Origin: Methanothermobacter wolfeii
GTDB lineage: Archaea > Methanobacteriota > Methanobacteria > Methanobacteriales > Methanothermobacteraceae
Length of the DNA stretch: 64,000 nucleotides
NCBI RefSeq assembly: GCF_025397995.1
Contig: NZ_CP104550.1
Coordinates: 1,144,001 to 1,208,000, forward strand
Direction: 5' to 3'
Shown: one piece after another, positions 47,620 through 57,257 of the stretch
Layout: every line of letters starts with the position of its first letter
Numbering within the stretch: position 1 is the stretch's first letter
Program-made: the position numbers and the translations under genes
Notes under the pieces: model-generated
What the model was told of the DNA's origin: nothing
The model's input: only the letters and a program-made list of their open reading frames with translations
Databases searched by the model: none

Positions 47620-47725
47620 CATGAAGCTCAGTATAAAACCGTGTGGAACTACCCTTCGCTGCACTATAACCATATGAAATCACCTCATCCCCCCAATGGA
47701 GGCTGATACATGAAGCTCAGTATAA
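47615..47725. repeat. Duplicated start of the glycosyltransferase gene
   Basis: ACATGAAGCTCAGTATAA occurs exactly at 47619-47636 and 47708-47725, 89 nt apart, each preceded by a GGAGG site. The first copy overlaps the stop of the upstream gene and opens a vestigial frame, MKLSIKPCGTTLRCTITI. The second is the true start, MKLSIIIPTYNEE. Confidence 0.85.
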
Positions 47726-49464
47726 TCATACCAACCTACAATGAGGAGGAATACCTTCCAGGACTCCTTGAAAGTATAAAAAGGCAGGATTTCAGGGACT
47801 ACGAGGTCATAGTTGCAGATGCAGACTCGACCGACAATACCCTAAGGATAGCTGAGGATTACGGTTGCCGTGTTGTTGACGGAGGACTGCCGGCAGCTGG
47901 AAGAAACCGTGGCGCTGCCGTCGCCCGCGGCGAACTCCTCCTCTTCCTTGACGCTGACCTTGTACTCACAGACGGCTACCTCAGGGACGCCGTTGAGGAG
48001 TTCGAATCAGAGGGCCTTGGAATAGCAATAACCCAGATGATACCACTTTCAACAAGGAAAAGGGATAAGATACTCCATGAATTTGCGAACAGGTTCATGA
48101 TACTTGTTGAGTCCATAAAGCCCCATGGTGCCGGTTGCTACGGTATACTGGCCAGGAGGGATCTTCATGAAAGGGTTGGGGGCTTTGATGAGTCCCTTGA
48201 CTTCGGCGAGGACACCGACTACATAGAACGGATAGGGAAAATAAGTAAATTCAAGGTCCTCAGAAAGCCGAGGGTGCTTGTATCCATCCGTAGACTTGAA
48301 AAGGAGGGACTCAGGAACCTTGCATTCAAGTACACCAGGAGCACGATATATGATTTCATGGGAAAAAGGCTCAGTGCAGAGGACCTCAACTACGAATTCG
48401 GTTATGATAAAAAGCCACGGGTCCTCTACTCGGTCTGCGGTGAGGGTATGGGTCATGCTATAAGGAGCGGTGTGATCCTGGAAGAACTTGTAAAGGACCA
48501 TGAGGTACTCATATTTGCAAGTGACCGCGCCTACAGATACCTGAGCAGCAAATTCGATAACGTCCATGAGATATACGGTTTCAACACGGTCTATGAGGAC
48601 AACTCCGTTAATGATGTTAAAACATTTGTCAGGGCCATGAGGACATTCCCCAGGGACCTGAAGGAGAACCTTAAGCTCCTCTACCGCACAGCAAGGGACT
48701 TTAAACCGGATGTTGTTGTCTCTGACTTTGAATTCTATGCCAGCCTCATAAGTAACATGCTTCGAATACCCCTCATAAGCATAGACAACATGCATGTTAT
48801 AACCAAGTGCAGGATCGAGTACCCTGATAGGTTCAGGAAGGACAAGCTGAAGGCCGAGGCCGTGGTGAGGTCCTTTATCGTCAGGCCGAGGAGATACCTT
48901 ATAACAAGTTACTTCTTCCCCGAGGTCAGGGACCCTGAGAGGGTGTCCATGTATCCCCCGGTACTGAGGGAGGAGATAAGGAACCTTAAGCCGTACTATG
49001 GTGACCATGTCCTGGTCTACCAGACAAGTAAATCCAATGAGAAGCTCCTTGAAATACTCAGAAGCATTGACAGGAAGTTTATCGTCTATGGATTTGATGT
49101 CGACAGAGAGGAGGGGAACCTCCTCTTCAGGAAATTCAATGAGGACCGCTTCTTCAGGGACTTTGAATCTGCCGCTGCGGTCATCACAAACGGTGGTTTC
49201 ACCCTTATAAGCGAGGCCCTCCACCTTAAGAAGCCCGTCTACAGCGTCCCTGTCAGGGGCCAGTTTGAGCAGATACTCAATGCTGTTTACCTTGAAAGGC
49301 TGGGTTACGGTGAATTCCACGAGGAAATACGCAGGGAATCCATTGAAGAGTTCCTTGGCCGCCTGGACATCTACAGAAAGAACCTTGAAGGATACGATGA
49401 TGGTAACAATGAGATAATAGATGCCCTTAAAAAAACAATAAGGGAGTGCGCAGGGGGATGTTAA
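47710..49464 (+). CDS. Two-domain glycosyltransferase (GT2 plus GT-B)
   Basis: A fusion of 584 residues. Residues 1-230 are a GT-A family 2 transferase (LSIIIPTYNEEEYLP, ADADSTDNT, AAGRNRGAAVARG, LFLDADLVL). From about 235, VLYSVCGEGMGHAIRSGVIL starts a GT-B domain of the MJ1255/MurG-like type, with VVVSDFEFYASL and ITNGGFTLISEALHLKKPV near the end. Both halves look complete, so two successive sugar transfers are possible. The ATG has GGAGG upstream within a duplicated segment. Confidence 0.85.
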   Translation: MKLSIIIPTYNEEEYLPGLLESIKRQDFRDYEVIVADADSTDNTLRIAEDYGCRVVDGGLPAAGRNRGAAVARGELLLFLDADLVLTDGYLRDAVEEFESEGLGIAITQMIPLSTRKRDKILHEFANRFMILVESIKPHGAGCYGILARRDLHERVGGFDESLDFGEDTDYIERIGKISKFKVLRKPRVLVSIRRLEKEGLRNLAFKYTRSTIYDFMGKRLSAEDLNYEFGYDKKPRVLYSVCGEGMGHAIRSGVILEELVKDHEVLIFASDRAYRYLSSKFDNVHEIYGFNTVYEDNSVNDVKTFVRAMRTFPRDLKENLKLLYRTARDFKPDVVVSDFEFYASLISNMLRIPLISIDNMHVITKCRIEYPDRFRKDKLKAEAVVRSFIVRPRRYLITSYFFPEVRDPERVSMYPPVLREEIRNLKPYYGDHVLVYQTSKSNEKLLEILRSIDRKFIVYGFDVDREEGNLLFRKFNEDRFFRDFESAAAVITNGGFTLISEALHLKKPVYSVPVRGQFEQILNAVYLERLGYGEFHEEIRRESIEEFLGRLDIYRKNLEGYDDGNNEIIDALKKTIRECAGGC

Positions 49465-49544
49465 CAAATCAGTTAAAAATAAGTTAATCCTGGATGCTGA
49501 TGAGTTAAATGATTCAAAAATCCTTTAAAAGGGGTTTGGTGCAG

Positions 49545-50477
49545 CTAGAGTGTTACACCAAGATCCAGCTGCTCTGTGAGCTCCTTGTATCTGTTCCTTA
49601 TTGTTACCTCGGTTACACCCGCAACCTCGGCAACGTCCCTCTGGGTCTTCCTCTCACCCAGAAGAACAGATGCTATGTACAGTGCTGCCGCTGCAACACC
49701 TGTAGGGCCCCTTCCAGATGTTAAACCGTTCTTCATGGCCATTTCAATTATTTCGATGGCCTTGGACTGGACCTTCCCTGAAAGTCCCAGTTCACTTGCA
49801 AACCTTGGAACGTAGTCAACGGGTGATGTTGGGGGAAGTTTTATGTTCAGTTCCCTTGTGAGGAACCTGTAGGTCCTTCCAACCTCCTTCTTGCTTACCC
49901 TTGATACCTCAGCGATCTCATCAAGTGTCCTGGGGACGTTGCAGCTTCTGCATGCCGCGTAGAGTGATGCTGCAACAACTCCTTCAATGCTCCTTCCCCT
50001 TATGAGTTTGTTTTCCACCGCTCTCCTGTACACCATTGAGGCGGCTTCCCTCACACTTCTGGGGAGGCCAAGCCTTGATGAGTCCCTGTCAAGTTCACTG
50101 AGAGCAAATGCAAGATTTCTCTCTGTGGCGCCTGAAATCCTTATCTTCCTCTGCCACTTCCTGAGACGGTACCACTGGGCCCTGTTCCTTGCCGGTATGT
50201 CCCTTCCGTATATGTCCTTGTTTCTCCAGTCTATCATTGTGGAGAGTCCCTTGTCGTGTATGGTGTAGGTTATGGGTGCACCTACCCTTGTCCTCTTGTC
50301 CCTCTGTTCATGGTCAAAGGCCCTCCACTCAGGACCCATATCAACCAGGTTATCATCTATGACAAGCCCGCATTTCCCACAGACAATTTCAGCCCTTTCG
50401 TAGTCGCCCCTGAGATCTTCGGAGCCACATTCAGGGCATTTTGTTTCCTTCTCTATTTCAGAAACATCAGACCTCAT
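49545..50477 (-). CDS. tfb: Transcription initiation factor TFB
   Basis: Archaeal TFIIB homologue that bridges TBP-TATA and RNA polymerase. The zinc ribbon is [12 protein letters not shown] with [10 protein letters not shown]; the B-reader ([11 protein letters not shown]) and two cyclin repeats follow, ending [19 protein letters not shown]. The ATG at 50477 overlaps the gar1 stop by 4 nt (ATGA), giving 310 residues; the frame also opens at 50504. Coupled to gar1, a common archaeal pairing. Confidence 0.95.
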   Translation of the reverse strand: MRSDVSEIEKETKCPECGSEDLRGDYERAEIVCGKCGLVIDDNLVDMGPEWRAFDHEQRDKRTRVGAPITYTIHDKGLSTMIDWRNKDIYGRDIPARNRAQWYRLRKWQRKIRISGATERNLAFALSELDRDSSRLGLPRSVREAASMVYRRAVENKLIRGRSIEGVVAASLYAACRSCNVPRTLDEIAEVSRVSKKEVGRTYRFLTRELNIKLPPTSPVDYVPRFASELGLSGKVQSKAIEIIEMAMKNGLTSGRGPTGVAAAALYIASVLLGERKTQRDVAEVAGVTEVTIRNRYKELTEQLDLGVTL

Positions 50478-50752
50478 TTTTTCCTTCGTTTCCTTCGCCC
50501 CCATTTTTTCACATTCTTTATACCCTCGTATAAAGTCTCTCCAACTCGGTTCTCAAACTTTTCTGTGTTTACTGCACGACTTGTTTTGATGGATATGTAT
50601 GGTTTCCGTGTTGGACCAAAGATATCATGGACGCTTCCAATCCTCTTTCCATCAGAAGTAAAAACAGGTGCTCCAAGCTTCGGTGTTCTCTCTGAGCGTG
50701 CTATGATTCTTCCCCTGTTGGAGATATGTGAAATATTCCCTAAAATCTTCAT
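50474..50752 (-). CDS. gar1: H/ACA RNP protein Gar1
   Basis: The 92-residue subunit of H/ACA pseudouridylation RNPs. The barrel shows [17 protein letters not shown] and [18 protein letters not shown], and the tail is basic (WGRRKRRKK). GGTGGATT precedes the ATG. A TATA box on the minus strand, TTTATATATG (50793-50802), is well placed for this gene and tfb. Confidence 0.92.
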   Translation of the reverse strand: MKILGNISHISNRGRIIARSERTPKLGAPVFTSDGKRIGSVHDIFGPTRKPYISIKTSRAVNTEKFENRVGETLYEGIKNVKKWGRRKRRKK

Positions 50753-50792
50753 AATCCACCGAAAATTTTATATAGAATATTCTCGATTTACT

Positions 50793-50802
50793 CATATATA
50801 AA
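50793..50802 (-). promoter_or_regulatory. TATA box of gar1-tfb
   Basis: TTTATATATG on the minus strand, about 41-50 nt before the gar1 ATG. A 10-bp palindrome AGAATATTCT (50774-50783) lies near the expected start point. Confidence 0.5.
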
Positions 50803-50822
50803 TGTTTCGATAATTATATATT

Positions 50823-51875
50823 TCAGTGGCTATCTGCGATGTGCCTTCCATAGTAGAGGGCCGCAAGAAGGCCCGCAAGGGTCGGTGCAGCGTAACTTGC
50901 AATCCTGTCAATGACACTTGCAGCCATCACATAATCAGCCCCTATACCTGCAACAGCAAATAGGGCCACAAGTATGCCCTCCCTGAGACCAAGGGAGCCT
51001 GGAAGAAGGGGAAGAAGGGATATGAGGATCCCCCCAGTATAGATAATGATAAGGGGGACCATGGGTGGTGAAACCCCCACCGCCATGAAGCATATGTAAA
51101 GGCGGCAGACATCAAGGAACCACATCATCAGGGATATGAAAAACCCCAGGACAAAGACCCTCCGGTCCCTGAGGGTCATTGAGAAACCATCCGTGAACCT
51201 CTTTATATAGAACATCACCCTGTCATGTATCCCTGAGAACTTGATATCCTCTGCCCTGAAACGGGATATCCATGAGACAAGTCTGCGGGTGACTGAAATG
51301 GCTATGCTCTGGGCTATCCTTGTGTTCATACCCGCATAGATGGCGAGGGAAAAGATGACAATGGTTGTGAATATAAGGAAACTGACGGTGAGCCTGGTCC
51401 ATAAAGATATATCCCATGTCATTATGAGTACCGCCGAGAGTATGGATATCAGAGCAAAGGGCACGAATTCAAAGACCCTGTCAGCAGTTGATGATGCGAA
51501 GCCAATCTCAAAGGGTGTCCCTTCAACCTCCAGGAGGAGGTAAGCCCTCAGCGGCTCACCCCCTGCAGCCCCCGGGGTTATGTTGTTCCCGAATATGCTT
51601 GCAAGAAGCATCATAAAGAGCCTTGGAAAGGCCGGTGCCTCATCAACCAGGTTAAGTATAAGCCTCCATCTGAGGGTCCAGAGTAAAAGGATCATGGCCT
51701 CAAAAAGGAAATTCAGGGCCAGGAAATACATGCTGGTGCCCTCAAGGGCTGCCAGTATATCCCCGAAACCTGCAAAAAAACTTATAAGGAATATTATGAC
51801 TGCGACGGCAAGGAAGGAGAATATTATGGTCTTCCTGTTCTCCCTCAGATATGCAAAGACATCCTTCTCAGCCAT
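50823..51875 (-). CDS. UPF0104 flippase-like membrane protein
   Basis: A 350-residue membrane protein with eight or so helices of the lysylphosphatidylglycerol-synthase TM family (UPF0104). The family glycine-rich region is GNNITPGAAGGEPLRAYLL, with GGILISLLPLLPGSLGLREG later. There is no catalytic aminoacyl-transfer domain, so a lipid flippase-like role is the usual guess. Last gene of the DUF211-RraA-UPF0104 minus-strand run. Confidence 0.82.
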   Translation of the reverse strand: MAEKDVFAYLRENRKTIIFSFLAVAVIIFLISFFAGFGDILAALEGTSMYFLALNFLFEAMILLLWTLRWRLILNLVDEAPAFPRLFMMLLASIFGNNITPGAAGGEPLRAYLLLEVEGTPFEIGFASSTADRVFEFVPFALISILSAVLIMTWDISLWTRLTVSFLIFTTIVIFSLAIYAGMNTRIAQSIAISVTRRLVSWISRFRAEDIKFSGIHDRVMFYIKRFTDGFSMTLRDRRVFVLGFFISLMMWFLDVCRLYICFMAVGVSPPMVPLIIIYTGGILISLLPLLPGSLGLREGILVALFAVAGIGADYVMAASVIDRIASYAAPTLAGLLAALYYGRHIADSH

Positions 51876-51883
51876 AAAATCAA

Positions 51884-52543
51884 CTACTTCAAGCCAAGAA
51901 TCTCAGAGAGGGTTAAACCCCTTCCATAGGCATCCTTTATGAGGATCTCCTTCTCCTTTATCTTGAGGGCCTCCTTAACAACATCACCGATGAGCCTCCA
52001 GGGTACAGCAACAACCCCTGATTCATCCCCCATGATGAAATCACCTGGCTCAACCGTCACACCGTCGCACTCCACCGCCATGTTTATGGATCCCTCTGCA
52101 AGGGGTTCCCCTGCGCAGGGAACATGGCTCCTTGAGAATACCGGGAAATCAAGACCCCTGATGGCATCAAGATCCCTGCATGAGCCATAGATAACCGCCC
52201 CTGCAATCCCCCTGTTCATGGCAGCCATTGATGTGAGTTCACCCCATACAGCCATTTCATCGCCATCGGTCCTTATGAAGATAACATCCCCTGAGTCCGC
52301 AGCATCAACCGCCAGGACTGAAGTGCCCCAGTCGCGGCTGGATGTCTCTGCGGTTACAACGCGACCGGCCACCATCAGCCCGTTAACTGATTTCAGAGAT
52401 GTGATGGCCCTGTTTTCACCGGTTACACTCTTCACCGCATCAGAAAGCTGTGGGGTGGATATGTCCTTCAGGAGCCTGGTGGGGTCCCTCACAGCGCCAA
52501 GACCCCTGAGACGTTCAATGGGTTTTATACCCCTTCGAACCAT
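51884..52543 (-). CDS. RraA-like family protein
   Basis: A 219-residue protein with the RraA/aldolase-like fold: TPQLSDAVKSV, AGRVVTAETSSRDWG, GAVIYGSCRDLDAIRGLDFPVFS and VEPGDFIMGDESGVVAVP. Relatives act as class II aldolases or RNase E inhibitors; the SCRD sequence retains the aldolase-type Arg-Asp. The substrate is unknown. It is 4 nt after the DUF211 stop. Confidence 0.8.
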   Translation of the reverse strand: MVRRGIKPIERLRGLGAVRDPTRLLKDISTPQLSDAVKSVTGENRAITSLKSVNGLMVAGRVVTAETSSRDWGTSVLAVDAADSGDVIFIRTDGDEMAVWGELTSMAAMNRGIAGAVIYGSCRDLDAIRGLDFPVFSRSHVPCAGEPLAEGSINMAVECDGVTVEPGDFIMGDESGVVAVPWRLIGDVVKEALKIKEKEILIKDAYGRGLTLSEILGLK

Positions 52544-52547
52544 AAAA

Positions 52548-52841
52548 TCAGTCTTGAGGAGTTGTAACCTCTTCGACCATGGTTTTTCCAGCTACAACCT
52601 CATCAACACTGTGTATGGAACCACCATAGCTCTCGATTGCCTCTGTTATCTCATCAAAATCCAGGTCGTTCCCCTGAATCGTCACCTTAATGTTCTCTGT
52701 CTCCTTATCAATCTCCATGAGGGTTATATTAACACCCTCAACACCCCGCAGTTCACTGAGATACTTGGCATATTCAGGTATTATTGGTTCATGGGGTTTC
52801 AGTATATCCAGAACAATCCTTATAAGGCCTTTAGCCACCAT
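52548..52841 (-). CDS. DUF211 small protein
   Basis: The 97-residue ferredoxin-like-fold protein belongs to archaeal DUF211 (GLIRIVLDILKPHEP, VEGVNITLMEIDKETENIKV, YGGSIHSVDEVVAGK). GGAGG lies 4 nt before the ATG. Function unknown. First gene of the minus-strand run; its promoter faces the TOPRIM gene. Confidence 0.85.
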   Translation of the reverse strand: MVAKGLIRIVLDILKPHEPIIPEYAKYLSELRGVEGVNITLMEIDKETENIKVTIQGNDLDFDEITEAIESYGGSIHSVDEVVAGKTMVEEVTTPQD

Positions 52842-52973
52842 CTTTCCTCCATTCTTTTATCAAAATGATATAAGTATTATGATGAAAAGTATATTTAAAT
52901 TATAACCCCCCATGATACCGGAGAAGGGGTGCCGTAAAAATCATTAATTGTATTGGATTGCTTCTGTGATTAT

Positions 52974-52981
52974 TTTATATA
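52974..52981 (+). promoter_or_regulatory. TATA box of the TOPRIM gene
   Basis: TTTATATA lies 54 nt before the TOPRIM ATG, so transcription would start near 53005. The spacer is very A/T-rich. Confidence 0.45.
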
Positions 52982-53034
52982 TCAGTATCTCCATATAAAA
53001 TATAGATATTATCAAGGTTATAAAAGGGCTTAAA

Positions 53035-53442
53035 ATGTCTCTTATGAAGCTTCAGCAGATAAACGATGAGATTGATGAACTTAAATATCAGGGAGAGCAG
53101 GGAGTGCCCATTCTCATAGAAGGCCGGAAGGATGAGGAGGCCCTCAGGGAACTGGGAGTCAACGGACCCTTCATAAAGGTTTCAGGGTCCAGTTTGAATC
53201 TCTCTGAAATCGCCCTTAGGGCCGCCATGTCCTCAAGGGTCATAATACTCACAGATTTTGATAGGAAGGGCAGTGAACTTGCAAGGAGACTTTACATGGA
53301 TATACAGAGCCTTGGATCATATCCGGACCTCAGCATACGCCGCAGACTCATGGGCATGACAAGGAGATACATCAAGGACATACAGAGCCTGCCTTCATAC
53401 ATTGAAAGGCTGAAGTTTCAGGTCAGCCCCTACCTCTACTGA
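53035..53442 (+). CDS. TOPRIM-domain protein (UPF0292)
   Basis: A 135-residue protein made of a single TOPRIM domain: [16 protein letters not shown] holds the catalytic Glu and [16 protein letters not shown] the DxD. Related to the DnaG primase/RNase M5 nucleotidyl-transfer fold. It lies just upstream of dnaG, a context found in archaea. Start could be ATG 53035 or 53044. Confidence 0.82.
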   Translation: MSLMKLQQINDEIDELKYQGEQGVPILIEGRKDEEALRELGVNGPFIKVSGSSLNLSEIALRAAMSSRVIILTDFDRKGSELARRLYMDIQSLGSYPDLSIRRRLMGMTRRYIKDIQSLPSYIERLKFQVSPYLY

Positions 53443-53454
53443 TAATATCTGACA

Positions 53455-53480
53455 GTTATCATTACATTTAATTTGATAAC
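53455..53480. promoter_or_regulatory. Inverted repeat upstream of dnaG
   Basis: GTTATC (53455-53460) and GATAAC (53475-53480) are perfect inverted arms separated by 14 A/T-rich bases, 27 nt before the dnaG start. It could be a terminator hairpin for the TOPRIM gene or an operator. Confidence 0.3.
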
Positions 53481-53506
53481 CATCATTCCTCAAAAGGAGG
53501 GTTTAC

Positions 53507-54652
53507 ATGGGAAAAGAAGAGATAAGTACAACTAAATACCTTATTCACGCTCAGATTAACGCTAATGGGATCGTTGAGAAACCCGACGTCGTTGGGGCGA
53601 TATTCGGTCAGACCGAAGGCCTTCTCAGCAACGACCTTGACCTCAGGGAACTTCAGAAGACAGGGAGAATCGGTAGAATCAAGGTCAACATAACATCAAG
53701 GGGGGGTAAATCAAAGGGTGAGATCATCATCCCGTCAAGCCTGGACCGTGTTGAGACAGCCATACTCGCAGCCTCCCTTGAAACCATCAACCGTGTTGGT
53801 CCCTGCGAAGCCTACATCCAGGTTACAAAGGTGGAGGATGTCAGGGCCGTTAAAAGAAAAAGGGTGGTTGAGAGGGCCAAGGAGATCTACGCCAGCATGA
53901 TGGAGGAAGTGACCCCTGAAAGCCTCAGGATGATAGAGGAAGTTAAGGAGGCTATGAGGGTCCATGAAATCACCGAGTACGGTGAGGAGAAGCTTCCAGC
54001 AGGCCCAAACGTTGAGACATCCGATGCGATACTCGTTGTTGAGGGCAGATCAGATGTGCTAAACCTCCTCAAGTACGGTATAAAGAATGCAATCGCGGTT
54101 GAGGGTGTCAGTGTACCGAAAACCGTTGCAGATCTCACAAAGAAGAAAACGGTCACGGCCTTTGTTGACGGTGACCGCGGAGGCGAATTAATACTCAAGG
54201 AACTGCTCCAGGTGGGAGAGATAGACTATGTGACAAGGGCGCCCCGCGGAAAGGAGGTTGAGGACCTTGAGAAGGATGAGATAATGATGGCCCTGAGGAA
54301 CAAGGTCCCTGTTGAACAGTTCTACCATGAACTCGGAATGCAGCCCTCAAAGAAAAAAACAGAGGATAAACTGGTCCTCCTGAAGAACATACTCAAGGAA
54401 CTTGAGGGCACAGGGAACGCGGAGATACTGGATGATGCCCTGAACATACTGAAGGAGGTGAAGGTGGAAAACCTCTACGATGAACTGAGCAGGGTCAACA
54501 ACCACCCCTACGCAGTGGTCTTTGATGGGGTCATAACACAGCGCCTCGTGGACATCTCCTTTGAGAAGGGGCTAAAGTACCTTGTGGCCGTGAGGAGCGG
54601 GGACATAGTAAAAAAACCCCACAGCCTGAAACTGATAACAGGCCACACATAA
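53507..54652 (+). CDS. dnaG: Archaeal DnaG primase
   Basis: DnaG-like protein of 381 residues, in archaea also a core part of the exosome. N-terminal [20 protein letters not shown], then the TOPRIM domain [18 protein letters not shown] and [18 protein letters not shown]. It lacks the bacterial zinc and helicase-binding domains, as usual in archaea. GGAGGG precedes the ATG by 5 nt. Transcribed with the LonB-like gene downstream. Confidence 0.95.
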   Translation: MGKEEISTTKYLIHAQINANGIVEKPDVVGAIFGQTEGLLSNDLDLRELQKTGRIGRIKVNITSRGGKSKGEIIIPSSLDRVETAILAASLETINRVGPCEAYIQVTKVEDVRAVKRKRVVERAKEIYASMMEEVTPESLRMIEEVKEAMRVHEITEYGEEKLPAGPNVETSDAILVVEGRSDVLNLLKYGIKNAIAVEGVSVPKTVADLTKKKTVTAFVDGDRGGELILKELLQVGEIDYVTRAPRGKEVEDLEKDEIMMALRNKVPVEQFYHELGMQPSKKKTEDKLVLLKNILKELEGTGNAEILDDALNILKEVKVENLYDELSRVNNHPYAVVFDGVITQRLVDISFEKGLKYLVAVRSGDIVKKPHSLKLITGHT

Positions 54653-54678
54653 CCCATCCATGAAAGAAGGCATGAAAA

Positions 54679-56184
54679 ATGTATGTTGATATGAATCGGG
54701 AGTATCTGAAGGACATAAATACCACAGAGGACGTCAGGATACCTGAGGATCCCCTTGAAAGGGTTATAGGCCATGACGATGTAATGCCAATGATAAAGAT
54801 AGCTGCAAAGCAGCGAAGACACCTGCTTCTCGTTGGGCCGCCGGGCATAGGAAAGTCGCTCCTTGCCCAGGCCCTTTCGTTTCATCTGCCGGAACCATCT
54901 GAGGAGATAACGGTCGTTCATAACCCTGAGAGGCCCGAAAGACCCTTTGTTGAGGTTAAAAGTCGCAAGGAAATAGAAAATGAAATCCTTGAAATTGAAA
55001 GGGCTGAGGGAGAACTGATAGACCCTCAGAGTGTTCCGGATGCCGTTGCAGAGAGACTTGGATTCAAGTGTATACACTGCGGGGAGTACAGCAGTGCATA
55101 CAGCAGTCTCTGCCCAAAATGTGGCGGGGACAAATTTTCACACATAAAGGCCAGGCGAAAGCATATAGGGGATCTCCTCGGAATGTTTGAGATGAGTTCA
55201 GGTCACCTAAGCGTTCCCCAGAAGCGGGTTACCACCACAAGGATCATTGATGGTGTTGAGGAGGTTGTTATCTATGAGAGGGTTGGTGGTGATGAAATCA
55301 AGGTCCTTGACCAGAGCGCCCTTGAAAAGAGAAGACAGATGGTTGAGGAGAAACCCAGGAACGTCATAGTACCCCTTGACCGGAAAACCTTTGTCCAAGC
55401 AACAGGGGCCAGTGAAACCGAACTCCTTGGTGATGTCCGCCACGACCCCTACGGCGGCCACCCGGACCTCGGTTCACAGCCCTATGAACGGGTAGTCCCG
55501 GGGGCCGTCCATGAGGCCCATGAGGGCGTCCTCTTCATAGACGAGATAGTCCATATTGCAGGACTTCAGAGGTTCATATTCAGTGCAATGCAGGATAAGA
55601 CCTTTCCGATTGTGGGCAGGAACCCACAGAGTGCAGGGAGCTCGGTGAAGGTTGATGAGGTCCCCTGCGACTTCATATTCGTGGGTGCATGTAACATTGC
55701 AGATCTGCAGTACATACTCCCTCCGCTGAGGTCACGTGTGCAGGGTGAGGGCTATGAACTTCTCCTTAACACAACAATGCCTGATACTGACGAGAACAGG
55801 GCAAAGATAGTCCAGTTTGTTGCACAGGAGATTGAACTTGATGGGAGGATACCCCATGCACGTGCCGCTGCCGTTGAGATACTCATTGAGGAAGCCAGAC
55901 GCCGTGCAAGGGTCATTGATGACACAAATGATGCCCTTACACTCAGACTCCGTGACCTTGGAGGCGTTGTCAGGATGGCCGGTGACCTTGCAGTTATGGA
56001 TGGCAGCAAATACATTGAAAGCAAGCACATGGAGGTTGCCGTGAGGAAAGCTGTTTCCGTTGAGGACCAGATCATAAGAAGGTACAAGAGCTTTGAAAAG
56101 GCCCTTGAGAAGGACCTTTCAAGTTCACAGCGCATGTCACAGCACAGATACAGCAATGAAAACATAGACCGCAGTTACATGTAA
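54679..56184 (+). CDS. LonB-like AAA ATPase with Zn ribbon, no protease
   Basis: A 501-residue AAA ATPase resembling the ATPase part of archaeal LonB. Walker A LLLVGPPGIGKSLLAQA, Walker B VLFIDEIVH, and sensor region FIFVGACNIADL are present. A zinc ribbon, CIHCGEYSSAYSSLCPKCGG, is inserted near 132-151. No transmembrane helices and no Ser-Lys S16 protease domain follow; the protein ends in a helical domain. It may remodel proteins or nucleic acids; 26 nt after dnaG suggests a genome-maintenance role. Confidence 0.75.
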   Translation: MYVDMNREYLKDINTTEDVRIPEDPLERVIGHDDVMPMIKIAAKQRRHLLLVGPPGIGKSLLAQALSFHLPEPSEEITVVHNPERPERPFVEVKSRKEIENEILEIERAEGELIDPQSVPDAVAERLGFKCIHCGEYSSAYSSLCPKCGGDKFSHIKARRKHIGDLLGMFEMSSGHLSVPQKRVTTTRIIDGVEEVVIYERVGGDEIKVLDQSALEKRRQMVEEKPRNVIVPLDRKTFVQATGASETELLGDVRHDPYGGHPDLGSQPYERVVPGAVHEAHEGVLFIDEIVHIAGLQRFIFSAMQDKTFPIVGRNPQSAGSSVKVDEVPCDFIFVGACNIADLQYILPPLRSRVQGEGYELLLNTTMPDTDENRAKIVQFVAQEIELDGRIPHARAAAVEILIEEARRRARVIDDTNDALTLRLRDLGGVVRMAGDLAVMDGSKYIESKHMEVAVRKAVSVEDQIIRRYKSFEKALEKDLSSSQRMSQHRYSNENIDRSYM

Positions 56185-56218
56185 TCGCAAGATTTAAGTT
56201 GGCTTTCTGGTAGATACA

Positions 56219-57142
56219 ATGAACATGAATGGAGCTGCAGAGGAAAACCAGAGCCTTCTTGAACGTTATAATTTCCCTGAACTCATTGAGGAGTATCTAA
56301 TTGAACTTGAAATCAGAAATTATTCCCCCAACACAATAAAAACCTATAAATCAATTATTAAAAACTTTTATGAATTCTTAATGGATGAGGGTGACCTCTA
56401 CGACGACAGAAGGGTTCTTCGATCATTCAAGAGGTACATACAGTATCTTAAAAGGGATAAAAACGTCACCCAGAACTACATATATCTTGTAACCGTTGTT
56501 GTGAAGAAGTTCTTTGAATTCAGTGAAATAAACTGCCTTGAGGAGGTCCAAGCTCCCAAGAGGACCAAGTCGCTACCAAAGTCCCTCAGTGAAGAGGATG
56601 TAAGGAAACTGATAGATGCTGTTGAGGTCTCTGATGACGGCTCAGAGCTTCATGTGTTCATCAGGACCCGTGATCGTCTCATACTTTCACTCCTCTATTC
56701 CTCGGGACTCCGTGTCTCTGAACTCGTCTCCCTGAGGATAAATGATATAGACCTTCAGGACAGGACCATCAGGATAAGAGGTAAGGGGGATAAGGACCGT
56801 ATAGTCCTCTTTGATGAGAACACCAGGCATCTGCTTGAGGACTATCTCCAGAAAAGAGTCTATGAAAGTGATTACCTCTTCTTAAACCGCTTCGGCGACC
56901 CCCTGACTCCAAGGTACGTTCAGATGATGATAAAGAACTATGCCCGTAAGGCGGGTATAAACAAGAAGGTCACTCCTCACATCCTGAGGCATTCCTTTGC
57001 AACCCACCTCCTGAAGAATGGTGTGGATATAAGGGCTATACAGCAGCTCCTCGGCCATTCAAACCTTTCAACCACGCAGATATATACGAGTGTGGACATG
57101 CAGACCCTTAAAAATGTCTATGACCGTGCTAAACTCCTTTAA
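56219..57142 (+). CDS. xerA: Tyrosine recombinase XerA-like
   Basis: Site-specific recombinase of 307 residues. The core-binding domain ([15 protein letters not shown]) precedes the catalytic domain: [15 protein letters not shown] (Arg), IRGKGDKDR (Lys), [12 protein letters not shown] (His-x-x-Arg), [16 protein letters not shown] (His and nucleophile Tyr). It is chromosomal, next to replication-type genes, so chromosome dimer resolution is likely. No dif-like site was identified in the adjacent spacers. Confidence 0.9.
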   Translation: MNMNGAAEENQSLLERYNFPELIEEYLIELEIRNYSPNTIKTYKSIIKNFYEFLMDEGDLYDDRRVLRSFKRYIQYLKRDKNVTQNYIYLVTVVVKKFFEFSEINCLEEVQAPKRTKSLPKSLSEEDVRKLIDAVEVSDDGSELHVFIRTRDRLILSLLYSSGLRVSELVSLRINDIDLQDRTIRIRGKGDKDRIVLFDENTRHLLEDYLQKRVYESDYLFLNRFGDPLTPRYVQMMIKNYARKAGINKKVTPHILRHSFATHLLKNGVDIRAIQQLLGHSNLSTTQIYTSVDMQTLKNVYDRAKLL

Positions 57143-57195
57143 TTGTTTTTTATTAATACCTTATATTGATTTCAGATTCATCCAGATAAAAAAAG

Positions 57196-57222
57196 TTTAT
57201 ATGTAGCTTCAGCTACAATATA
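57196..57222. promoter_or_regulatory. TATA box overlapped by palindromic operator
   Basis: TTTATATG (57196-57203) is immediately overlapped by TGTAGCT-TC-AGCTACA (57202-57217), a perfect 7-bp inverted repeat extended by four more pairs with a one-base bulge. It lies 41 nt before the TTG of the permease gene. Binding here would block TBP. The nearby ArsR-type regulator is the obvious candidate. Confidence 0.65.
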
Positions 57223-57257
57223 TCCATGAATTTGAATATTTGAATGGAGGTTAGCGG

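Noticed and set aside
48049-49467. 472-codon open frame on the minus strand
   Set aside because: It lies antisense to the glycosyltransferase gene, which has clear family motifs; the antisense protein has no recognisable domain and no ribosome site.
57143-57257. dif site for XerA
   Set aside because: The palindrome here overlaps a TATA box and does not resemble the 28-bp archaeal dif pattern, so it is better read as an operator.
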